NCBI GenBank assembly: GCA_036250225.1
Contig: JAPZLL010000016.1
Span: 248,001 to 312,000 of the forward strand
From: Cercophora sp. LCS_1
Lineage: Eukaryota; Ascomycota; Sordariomycetes; Sordariales; Lasiosphaeriaceae
Direction of reading: 5' to 3'
Length of the DNA: 64,000 bases
Shown: positions 55,450 to 64,000 of the stretch, piece after piece
Layout: each line of letters begins with the position of its first letter
Numbering within the stretch: position 1 is the stretch's first letter
The notes under the pieces: model-generated
The model's input: only the letters and a program-made list of their open reading frames with translations
Told to the model about the DNA's origin: nothing
Database searches by the model: none
Translations under genes and position numbers: made by a program

Positions 55450-56649
55450 AGACGAATTTGAGGATTCGGTACCTGGGCCTTGCCTGAAAAGGGAGGTCAT
55501 GTGGGTTATACCCACGACAGCAGATTTCCGCCAGCAAGCCCCGAGAGAAGGAGAGACTAGGCGCGGCTTACCCCTTCAATCGACCACGACGAAAGTTGTG
55601 TAGCCGATCAATACTTAGACTAGGCCGCCTTTTTAGTCAAAAGGAGCCCATCCCTTGGGGATCGCGCTGCCACAGGGGAGGACGATCAAGGGGTTGGGCG
55701 CTGATCGCCTTGCCGCCTTGTTTACAAGGCTCAAGGAACTTGGCAGTGGAAGGAAGAGTATTCTCTGGACCCGCTTTGGCCGCGAGAGATTGCAATTCCG
55801 GATTGCCGGCTTGAACATAGGAGACAGTACCGCCCACTTTAGCAAATTCAACCGTCCGTAAGAACCAGAGAGTGTTAAATGCAGCCAAGAGATCATGAGT
55901 TGATATGATTTTTTGTGCAAGTCTGCGTGGGGTAACTTGGATGGAAGCAGGCACATGAAGGGTGGGGGTTTTTCCTTTCTTTTTTGATTACGCGTCTCCG
56001 TTCCGCCGCGTGTTTGAGATCCGCCAATCGCTTCAACAGTCCCAGGTTTTTTATTCGCTTTCTCTGCAATTGGAATGCGAATGGTCACAGTGCCCGGCTG
56101 GGCAAAACACGGTCAAAGTTGGCAGGTAAAATGCCGAAGAATACAGTGCCAATCGGGAAAAAACTTAAATACCAACTTGCATGACCTGGAATTCCTGGCA
56201 CCGGTTGAGTGATCCACTTGGAGGGGCAGGATTGCGCTTCAAATCTGGGCTGTGCTTAGCGTTGTTGTTATCGGCCGGCTCCCCTTTATGTTATCGGCCA
56301 GGTAAGGTCGTTGTCCTTGATTCCCGCAAACCTTCGACCCAGCCCTTTCCGGAGAGTCGCTTACCTTCGTTTACCTCCCTCTGTGCGGCATCGTTCGCAC
56401 GAACCGACTCTCGTTGCCCAGCTTTTTCTGCTTTGAACATATGATATTCTAATTTACCCATTGTTTTCTCTTCGCGCCGCGCCTCGAACGCCTGAGACGC
56501 CATTGCCGACCCGCGCTTTCGATGCCGTCGCACTGATACCAGACCCAGCCCCGAATCACGATTCCGTGGCCCGAGAGTTCACGACGAACTTTGAGCGACT
56601 TGTCGCTCCAATCCCCCGAATACTGGTGTATGGTTGACGGATCGATTTC
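55450..56649. other. Intergenic: 3' flank of mtr3 / ynd1 promoter
   Basis: 1.2 kb between two genes on the + strand. Several short frames, none supported. The long gap plausibly includes the ynd1 5' UTR, since the coding start lies in a 13-nt exon fragment. Confidence 0.5.
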
Positions 56650-58813
56650 ATGGGCAAAAAATGTGTGTATGCGCATTCTTGACGGAGTGTCCACGTACTA
56701 AAGCGTAGCAGCGCGATGGGGCGTCATCCTAGACGCCGGCTCGTCGGGGACTCGCTTGCACATTTACAAGTGGAAAGACCCCGAAAAGGCCATACATGGC
56801 GCGTCGGAACAGGAGCTCCACGGCCTGCCCAAGTTGGTGACAGAGAAGAAATGGACCAAAAAGATCCATCCAGGTGTTTCGACGTTCGGGGAAACACCGA
56901 AGGAGGTCGGACCAGACCACTTGAAAGACTTGATCAAGCACGCCCTCAAGGTTATCCCCGAAGACAAGGTCAAAGACACACCCATCTTCTTGATGGCAAC
57001 GGCGGGAATGCGGCTGCTTCCCAAGGTTCAGCAGACTGGCTTGACGAGAGAGATCTGCTCCTATCTTCAGCAAAACACCGAATTCTCGCTGCCCGATTGC
57101 GATTTGCACATTCAGGTCATTCCGGGCGAGACGGAAGGGTTGTATGGGTGGATTGCTGCGAACTATCTCCTCGGAGGCTTTGATCAGCCTGACAAACACC
57201 AGCACGGCAAGGGACATCACACATATGGCTTCCTAGACATGGGTGGCGCATCAGCGCAGATTGCATTTGCGCCAAACGCCACCGAGGCAGAGAGACACGC
57301 CAACGATCTCAAACTTCTCCGGTTACGCACACTGGATGGGAAACCGGCTGAGTACAAGGTGTTTACCGCAACATGGCTTGGGTTTGGGGTCAACCAGGCA
57401 AGGGAGGCATATATCGCAAAACTCAAGGAAGTTTACGAAACTCCAAGCACAAACGAACTCCCAGATCCCTGCATGCCCAAGGGTCTCAGGACAACACTGG
57501 AAGGCACCGAAGCAACGGGAAAGACACCGAAAGGCCTCACATTGGTTGGAACGGGTAACTTCGACGAGTGTATGCAACGTACCTATCCATTACTGGGGAA
57601 GGACAAGCCGTGCCCGGATTCCCCCTGCTTGATCAATGGTCAGCATGTGCCCGCTATCGACTTCGACGTCAATCACTTCATCGGTGTTTCAGAATACTGG
57701 CATACCACGCATGGCATTTTTGGAGGAAAGGACGATGAGGCGTACGACTTCACAACATACCAAAAGCGGGTCAAAGACTACTGCAGCCGAGACTGGGAGG
57801 CCATTCAATCCAACTTGGAGTCCAGAAAGGACAAAGACGAGGTCAAATATGCCATGGAAGCCTGCTTCAAGGCCTCGTGGCTCATCAATATTCTTCATGA
57901 GGGCATCGGGATTCCTCGCATTGGCATCGACAAAATGCCGGGCTTTAATGTCTCCCACAGTGCGCTTGAAGCAGCCAAGCACAAAGGGTACCTAGACCCC
58001 TTCCAGCCCGTCGACAAGATCGACAAGATAGAGGTCAGCTGGACCCTAGGGAAGATGGTTCTTTACGCGGCAGGTCAGATCCCTCCCAAGAGTGGTGATG
58101 ACCGGTATCCTGTGGGCTTTGGGTCCAATGTTCCCTCTGGCACTCCGCCCGATTTTCAACACGCCGGCTCTACTTGGCGCGGCGTCCCTGGCCTTCACGG
58201 CAACCAGACTAGCGACGACTGGGTTGCGGAGGATGGTATTCTCGGCGGGGCCCGGGCGCGTCCTAGCACAGGGTTCTTCGCCTTTCTTACCTTACTTATC
58301 GTACTGGGCTATATCTTCCGCAAAAAGGACCGCCGGATGCGCCTCTATACGAGGGTCAACTCTCTTTGCCGCCGCTCCCGGCGTGGTCCAGGAAGTCCTC
58401 GGAAAGGGAACAACCGCGGCTTTTCGGGTCTCACGAAGTTGTTTGGACGTTCAGCGCAGTCCTATGAGCGCGTGTTAGAAGAGGGCGACGCTAGCCAGTT
58501 CGAGTTGGGTGACTTAGAATCTGGAGATGAGTACTCCGATTCTAGTGACGGATCGCGCTATGGCGGCGGGTCAAGCAGCGCCAATGGGGCCAGGGCCTCG
58601 GGGCTAGCAACACCAAAGGTGACTGATCTGCGAGGATTTGATCCGTTATCAGTGCCCTTTGGATTGTCGGCATTGGACCGGAGCGGTTTGGTCGTGAGAA
58701 CAGAGAGCAGGGACAGGTTAGTGCCACACTTGCAAGTGGCCGGTCGGAGAAGCAGGGCAGCAAGTCCAACAAGGCTCAAGAGCCCGTTGATGACGCCCTT
58801 GCAAGAAGCGTGA
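56650..58813 (+). CDS. ynd1: Golgi apyrase (GDA1/CD39 family, Ynd1 type)
   Basis: The first coding exon is only 13 nt (56650-56662, MGKK + 1 nt). The second is 56712-58813 (or from 56709, adding one Ala), giving 704 residues. The join yields MGKKSRWGVILDAGSSGTR, the expected N-terminus. Apyrase conserved regions are present: DAGSSGTR, ATAGMRLL, ETEGLYGWIAANYLLGG and LDMGGASAQIAF, plus a C-terminal membrane helix (FFAFLTLLIVLGYIF) followed by RKKDRRMRLY and a ~170-residue cytosolic tail. Unlike Gda1, the catalytic domain lies before the membrane anchor, as in yeast Ynd1. It hydrolyses nucleoside di- and triphosphates in the Golgi lumen, removing the GDP or UDP left by glycosyltransferases and so supporting nucleotide-sugar import. 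The tail is Ser/Gly-rich and may bind the V-ATPase activator as in yeast (inference). Confidence 0.9.
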
Positions 58814-59226
58814 GAAATCGGCGCGAATGTGAGGAGAGTGACATATGATCTGTATATAGCTATGTGTTCATGCCCGATGGCGTTTTGGGAGATAGCAAAG
58901 CAGGCGGCGTTGGTTTCATGCCTCTCGAAACGGGTTACTTAGATATCGGTACTTGCCAGAAGAGCGTGCCCTGGTATATCATGATGTAAATGCCAAATAA
59001 TACTTTACCGTTCCACAGAACGCGTTCTTGGTGATCTTACAATCGGTGATTAAAAATCAGGGGTTGTGCAGCGGATGCAGTTGTGAAGGCATTGGATGGT
59101 TCTGAGCTGGCTGGCTTCAGATGTTATGACCCAGAAAAAGTTCTACAGTAAGTTGCTCAATATATGAGTTCAACAAAAAGAATGGAGCGAATCAAGCTTT
59201 CATTTCTGTGTCTACCCGCGTCGTAC
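58814..59226. other. Intergenic between convergent ynd1 and OPI10 genes
   Basis: 413 bp between two stop codons, so it should hold two terminators. Nothing else seen. Confidence 0.5.
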
Positions 59227-59847
59227 TCACTCGTCCCTCTCTAAAAATCCCGGATCTGTCCTTATCCTGCCTTCAAACTTTTTCCACCAATCCTCAAACG
59301 CTCTCAGCGGAACAACCTCGATCTGATTTGGCCCTGCCGTCCCGCTGAAGGACGCAAGAAAGTTGAAGGCGTTCTTGATAATGCGCTGCGCCAACACCAA
59401 TGTAGAAGGCTGCTGTTTTTGTGCGGCGCTGAGCGGCACCAAAGCCCCTGATGTTGCTCCTGTCCCCGAGCTCGCCGTTGACGTTGCTCCGAGTTCAGCG
59501 ATCCTCAAAGCGACGGAATCTGCGGGTTCGACAGATATCCCCAGAACGATGTTTTCCTGCCCATTGCTGCCGACCTTGAAAATTGCACTCTCTTTGCCTG
59601 GTCCGACACCCCCGAGGAATTTTGAGTTGGGGGACGCTTGCCCTGGCCCAGGGGGTGTAACTAGATATATCGCGGCCGCGGTGCCCTCGGGGAGGACAAC
59701 GCCGGGAAGGAGAAAAACGACAATGTGACAGGATGGTTTCCCCGAAGCCGGAACGGCAAATAGGAAGCTTGTTGGCGTGGGAGCTTCTGTGGGCGTCATG
59801 ATAACTGGTTGGCCAGCGGCAACCAGGCCAAAGAGTGGTTGGGCCAT
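59227..59847 (-). CDS. OPI10/Hikeshi family protein
   Basis: Single exon, 206 residues, the usual family length. The N-terminal domain MAQPLFGLVAAGQPVIMTPT...FLFAVPASGKPSCHIVVFLL and the C-terminal AQRIIKNAFNFLASFSG with FEDWWKKFEGRIRTDPGFL are typical. Human Hikeshi carries Hsp70 into the nucleus during heat stress by binding FG-nucleoporins. The yeast relative Opi10 was named for an inositol-overproduction phenotype. Which role holds in filamentous fungi is not known, and nuclear import of Hsp70 is the better guess. A family-specific Gly/Ser-rich loop (ATSTASSGTGATSGA) is present. It is divergent from the Nudix gene, with 1.2 kb in between. Confidence 0.9.
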   Translation of the reverse strand: MAQPLFGLVAAGQPVIMTPTEAPTPTSFLFAVPASGKPSCHIVVFLLPGVVLPEGTAAAIYLVTPPGPGQASPNSKFLGGVGPGKESAIFKVGSNGQENIVLGISVEPADSVALRIAELGATSTASSGTGATSGALVPLSAAQKQQPSTLVLAQRIIKNAFNFLASFSGTAGPNQIEVVPLRAFEDWWKKFEGRIRTDPGFLERDE

Positions 59848-61075
59848 TGTGCTTGGTGGGCCGACTTGTAAAGTGAGGCACGCGTTATTGGGGCCGAAGT
59901 GGTGTGTTTCGCGAACTAGACTAGGAGCTTGCCGGGTCGATCAATGACCAACCGGCCTTTCCTCAGTTGATTCGACTTCCCCAACAGCGGGAGTTCTCAA
60001 TGCCAGCCCGTTACTCTAGCCAGGTGGTTCGCCTTCGAGGTACCTCCCGGAAGGGACAAGCAGAGTCCTGACCGCAAAGTAAGGTGGTATGTGTAGGTTG
60101 ACCCCAAGTTTACCGCACCTACGCCGCGATGACGAAGAAATGACGGCCTGATCCCGGTGTAGATGGTGTCCGAGCCCTCACGTCTTATCGGTGGCACGGG
60201 AGGGATTCATCAACGGTTTGGGTTCGAAGCCTGGACAAGACAACGTCTTTGGAGGTTGACGGTGATTTGATGATTTGATCTGCCCTGTTTCGTCTCGTCT
60301 TCAGGTGAATAAGTTCCTTGTCAAGAGAACAGGGGAAATATCAACAGCACCCAGGTCTTGCTCATGGGGCGATCATCGAATGCCGTCAATTGTTCTAGAG
60401 CGATTCACGCATGCGGATGCCAAGAAGATCGCACGGTATCGGCACCTACGGCAAGTGGGCAAGTCCTGCTTTCGGGAGCATGAACCTTTACCCCTCTGCC
60501 GACCGGGCCGTGGTGGGGTTGCTCACCAGTGGTGACCAGAGCACTGTCGTCAGGGACGCTGGAAACTGCACAGAATGCGATGTAGGGAACGGGAAAGGGG
60601 CGTGATGGGTGGGCTGCACACCCTCGCGATGCCAAACAAGCATGCCAATCGCAATCGAGTCATTCAGCTCGCACCTTTGGGGGCTTGGCGCCCGGTCCAC
60701 GGCGTAGTTTGAGGCGTTGCAGACCTGTGGCCAATGATGCTGATGAGATTGTGGTTGCTGCTGGGGTCAAAGCCGGAAGGGTAAAGAACGAACTGTTTAC
60801 CTATCTTGAACATGTATATCTATCTCGCAGCTCGCTTTTCGGTCTCGATCAAGAATTCCTTTGAAGTTGCACTGGTTGAGAGTTTAAGATTTCCTCGCTT
60901 CCTCGTCAGAAGACCGCGCCTGCCAGAAAACTTCGGAATTCGTCGTCTTGCGATTTCGGCGAGATCAACTTTGGTTCCTCCCTTCCCCATTGTTTGTCGC
61001 CTGTTTGGCAGTGGCCCTTGCACCTTTCTCAGCGGACCACCCCTTACCCATCTGTGCCGCAAACCCGCCTCAAGC
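59848..61075. other. Divergent intergenic region between OPI10 and the Nudix gene
   Basis: 1.23 kb with no supported gene. A GGTTCGAAGCC string near 60227 resembles a tRNA T-loop but lacks the remaining arms. Both promoters must lie here. Confidence 0.5.
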
Positions 61076-62390
61076 ATGGCACAACGACTGACGAACCTGG
61101 ATTTGGTCAACAAATGCGACGCGTGAGTCCAGTTTCCGTTGAACTCGATCCCTATTCAATCATTTTCTGCTCGCGACACTAGCCAACATTGTTGTGCTTG
61201 CCAAGTGGCATATCACATCGGGACTGGTTGACTGAGTGCTTGACATTTCATGCTGTGCGACATCGCCTCGGCGGGCATGTTGCTCAGCATCTGTTCCCTG
61301 GAGGGAGGTTGGATGGAGGGCAGCATTTTCCCCGATCCGTGATCAATGCCGAGTGCGGTTCGTCGCTAACCGCTGGCGTCCAAGATTTCCTAACCCGGAG
61401 CTGGATCCCCAGGGCCATGAAGACGCCCTGAACAATCTGTTTACCCTCATCTGGGATGATGGAGATGGTCCCTATCCAATCGGCTATTTGCCACCATCGG
61501 TGCTCGAGGCGCTCCTGAATACCCCGGCCAGTATCAAAGGTCCCATGGCGTTCGACCCCAAGAAAAGGACTGTTGCGCTTTTCCAGGAGCCGATCACTGA
61601 GGCAGAACGCACCAAACTCGTGGCTCGGCTCACCGCACACTGGCGTGCCAACCAAACTTTCGCTCTCCTCAAGGGCTGGCGCAACGAGCTCTGGCCCGTC
61701 TACGGGCGCAAGGGCGATGTGCTGTTCAGCATGGAGCGCTCTGCCATGGGCCTCTTCGGCACAACTCGATATGGCGTTCATCTGACCGCCTTTGTCCGGC
61801 GCAACGATGGGGACAGTAAACACGACTTTCGCATTTGGGTCCCCAAACGATCGGCCACCAAATCGAACTACCCCTCGATGCTGGATAACACTGTTGCTGG
61901 CGGTTTGATGACCGACGAGGACCCCTTTGAATGCGTGATTCGCGAAGCGGACGAAGAGGCTTCACTTTCGGAATCAGTTATGCGCCAACGGGTCGAGGAA
62001 GTCGGCACGGTGACGTACATCTATATCACTGACGAGAGGGCTGGCGGCGAGCCTGGGTACATCTACCCCGAATGCCAATGGATTTATGACCTAGAACTGC
62101 CTGCGGATGGGAGTGTGATTCCCGAGCCGAAGGATGGAGAGGTCGACAGCTTCAGCCTGCGCACAGTCGAAGAGATCCAGGAGCAGCTGGCTCAAGGACT
62201 ATGGAAACCGAACTGCGCCGTGGTCATGCTGGACTTCTTCCTACGCCATGGCATCTACACGCAAGAGAACGAGCCAGACTATCATGTGCTGCGAGCGAAG
62301 TCCCACCGCTTCATACCCTTCCCCGGCCCTCACCAGGGGTACCGGCTGCCTACTCAGGAGGAGGTTGCGCGCAGACGAGGACTGTCATAG
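61076..62390 (+). CDS. Nudix hydrolase of the Tnr3/DUF4743 type
   Basis: Exons 61076-61122 and 61385-62390 give 350 residues across an unusually long 262-nt intron. The join yields NKCDAFPNPELDP, matching family N-termini. An N-terminal DUF4743 domain precedes the Nudix fold. The Nudix box fits G-x5-E-x7-R-E-x-x-E-E and reads GGLMTDEDPFECVIREADEE. The segment KPNCAVVMLDFFLRHGIYT and the closing GYRLPTQEEVARRR are typical of the fungal family related to the C-terminal domain of S. pombe Tnr3. Relatives hydrolyse oxidised or unusual thiamine diphosphate derivatives. This substrate is family knowledge, not shown by the sequence. The open frame within the intron (from 61236) reads into exon 2 but lacks family sequence. 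Confidence 0.85.
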
Positions 62391-62600
62391 AGTAGAGGGA
62401 CAATTGTCTCCCGGGTATCTCATAATCCGTTTTGGCCGGTTCCCAGTACTTTTCTCCAAACGCCCGTTGTCCTGCAATCCGTCCCGCGCTCTGCCAACAT
62501 CGACTCCGTGGTAGCTTCTGTAAACACATGACCGCTTGCTCAACCGCAATATAGACATGATTTCTAGCGTTGATCCCACTGCACCCTCCAAGGAACGAGA

Positions 62601-63115
62601 TCAGATCTTCTTCACGAGGAGGTAAACATAATCCACCCTCAATGGCGTGAGTTTCTTGTACGGCCCGTCGAGCTTCATCAGAAGGCCGCCGAACGAGGTA
62701 TAGGCTTTGCTGTTTCGATTGTCAGTCGGCCATTAGGTATGTGGTCGTGTTACCCAAAGTTTACTCACATATTTTGTCCATTCTCGCCGTCATCGAATCG
62801 GTAAATCTTCCCGTAGCAGACGTACTCGAACATGTCGGCGAGCGTGGCTTCGCCGGCGCCCACTTTGGAAGCATCGCGCCAACCCCTCTCATCATCCTTA
62901 CTACCATCTAGAGCCAACGAGGTTGCAACGACCACGTGAAGACTGTCGCCAATGCTGCAAGGAAACAGCTCTTTGTTGATGTCCAACTCCATCTGGGTCT
63001 GCCCATCGTTCGATTGGCAAGTGATGCGGTCTACTCGATCGTACTTTGGCGCGCTCAATGCAGTAACTCGGAAGTTCTCCTCGAACAACTGGGCGTCGGA
63101 TGCCATGGCCGCCAT
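62601..63115 (-). CDS. rpb8: RNA polymerase I/II/III shared subunit Rpb8 (RPABC3)
   Basis: Exons 63115-62769 and 62709-62601 (59-nt intron) give 151 residues, the normal size. Conserved blocks: DAQLFEENFRVTALSAPKYD, NDGQTQMELDINKELFP, ADMFEYVCYGKIYRFDD and, in exon 2, AYTSFGGLLMKLDGPYKKLT with the C-terminal VDYVYLLVKKI. Rpb8 is an OB-fold-like subunit common to all three nuclear RNA polymerases. A second Met nine nt downstream could also serve as start. It is convergent with the Nudix gene (210 bp) and divergent from elp4 (348 bp). Confidence 0.95.
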
Positions 63116-63463
63116 CTTGAGAAGCGGGTTGGAGAGATCGCGAGTTGTGGTCTAGGAACGGGGTGTCGCTTGTATTTCTCCGGAGGGGGGCCTGTTTTTC
63201 TCGTTCGGTCTTTTCAAACACGGAGACAGTATCGCGTTGATGGGATATGCGCTTTGCGACGCGGTTGTTTCTGGAGTTGAAGGCTGAAAATTCGGGTTCC
63301 GCAAACAGCAAGCCGGAAACTTGGGGGCGAGCTGGTGGGGTTAGGGGCCTCGCGGCAGGCAAGTGGGGCAACGCTTCACTAAAATTTTGACCCCCGACCC
63401 AAGAGCCCAAGCTTTCGTGGTGAGCTCCGTCATAGCTTCAAGACCCGAACAACCGATTTCGAT
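63116..63463. promoter_or_regulatory. Divergent promoter of rpb8 and elp4
   Basis: 348 bp between the two start codons, so both core promoters and 5' UTRs must fit here. Co-expression is plausible but no shared element was identified. Confidence 0.5.
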
Positions 63464-64000
63464 ATGTCGACGTTCACGAAGAGGAACACCGTCCTTTCCG
63501 CAGCGCGGCCCGGGCAGGCGGCTGGCCACGCCAAAACCGAGAAGCCGCTGGCTTCCGGTGTCCGGCCCTCTCCGCTTGACGGCAGACCGACGACATCCAC
63601 CGGCACTTCTTCGCTCGATCAACTACTGGCCGGTCATGGAGGGCTCGCCATGGGGACATGTCTCCTAATTGAGGAGCAAGGGACCACAGACTTCTCTGGG
63701 ATCCTCCTTCGCTACTATGCTGCAGAGGGACTCGTTCAAGGCCACCAGGTCCATCTCGTTGGATTTCCAGTTGAATGGAAGCATCAGTTGCCTGGCTTGG
63801 CTGCTCTACACCCCAAGGCGAAGACTACGCAGTCGACGGCGGCTGCCCCAGAGGAAAAGATGAAGATTGCCTGGCGGTACGAGGCTTTGGGGAATGCCGG
63901 CAGTGCCATAACTATCCCACGGGGAGACATCAGTCAAACCGCCACATTCTGTCACTCTTTCGATCTAGGAAAGCGGTTAGCGCCGTCTGCATGTAAGGGT
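63464..64000 (+). CDS. elp4: Elongator subunit Elp4 (partial, runs off the window)
   Basis: 179 codons are visible, from MSTFTKRNTVLSAARPG to the right edge. The RecA-like fold of the Elp4/PAXNEB family is seen in TGTSSLDQLLAGHGGLAMGT (a degenerate P-loop region), LLIEEQGTTDFSGILLRYYA, and MKIAWRYEALG followed by FCHSFDLGKRL. Elp4-Elp5-Elp6 form a hexameric ATPase-like ring that joins Elp1-3 to modify wobble uridines in tRNA (cm5/mcm5). The sequence TCTGCAT|GTAAGG at 63993 looks like an intron donor, so the coding exon probably ends at 63992. The rest of the gene lies outside the window. Confidence 0.88.
   Translation, partial: MSTFTKRNTVLSAARPGQAAGHAKTEKPLASGVRPSPLDGRPTTSTGTSSLDQLLAGHGGLAMGTCLLIEEQGTTDFSGILLRYYAAEGLVQGHQVHLVGFPVEWKHQLPGLAALHPKAKTTQSTAAAPEEKMKIAWRYEALGNAGSAITIPRGDISQTATFCHSFDLGKRLAPSACKG

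Noticed and set aside
60217..60240. GGTTCGAAGCC tRNA T-loop-like string
   Set aside because: The T-stem does not pair and no D or anticodon arm lies upstream.

Overview
The window is nuclear DNA of a filamentous ascomycete, most likely a Sordariomycete (inference). Genes are compact and mostly split by introns of 46-70 nt with GT..AG ends and CTRAC-type branch sites, and the gene set is typical of moulds: palA, a CTF1-beta-type regulator, xanthine dioxygenase, GH125 mannosidase, ER/Golgi glycosylation genes. I rebuilt 22 protein genes exon by exon. Every join given below closes in frame and restores a family motif where the family is known.

Layout: 0.6-3.7 kb palA (-); 5.9-9.1 kb zinc-cluster regulator of the CTF1/Far type (-); 10.7-13.9 kb GPI ethanolamine-phosphate transferase mcd4 (-), divergent from DNA polymerase delta subunit pol32 (14.4-16.0, +); 16.5-18.3 GH125 exo-mannosidase (+); 19.1-25.2 a ~1,883-residue secreted mosaic protein with a subtilisin domain between Thr-rich regions (-); 25.9-27.2 xanA (-); 27.5-29.7 Zn2Cys6 regulator (-); 30.3-31.2 FSH1-like hydrolase (-); 32.2-33.3 His/Asp/Ser-rich protein (-); 34.2-35.4 single-pass membrane protein (-); 36.8-39.9 FIG4-type Sac1 phosphatase (+); 40.1-41.8 tti2 (-); 42.2-44.0 CCA-adding enzyme (-); 44.6-49.8 GEA/GBF1-type Sec7 ARF-GEF (-); 50.5-52.2 Anp1-type mannosyltransferase (-); 53.5-54.1 a spliced, apparently non-coding transcript carrying two intronic box C/D snoRNAs (-); 54.5-55.4 exosome subunit mtr3 (+); 56.6-58.8 apyrase ynd1 (+); 59.2-59.8 OPI10/Hikeshi (-); 61.1-62.4 Nudix hydrolase (+); 62.6-63.1 rpb8 (-), divergent from elp4 (63.5 to the edge, +).

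Themes: a secretory/glycosylation set (mcd4, GH125, GEA, Anp1, ynd1, FIG4) and an RNA set (mtr3, two snoRNAs, CCA enzyme, rpb8, elp4) lie among accessory genes (the mosaic protease, xanA with a neighbouring regulator, the His/Asp-rich protein). The least obvious content is the snoRNA pair at 53.6-53.9 kb, which matches the U33/snR55 and U38/snR61 guides and lies back to back with an exosome subunit. I saw no transposons, tRNA or 5S rRNA genes, or CRISPR arrays.
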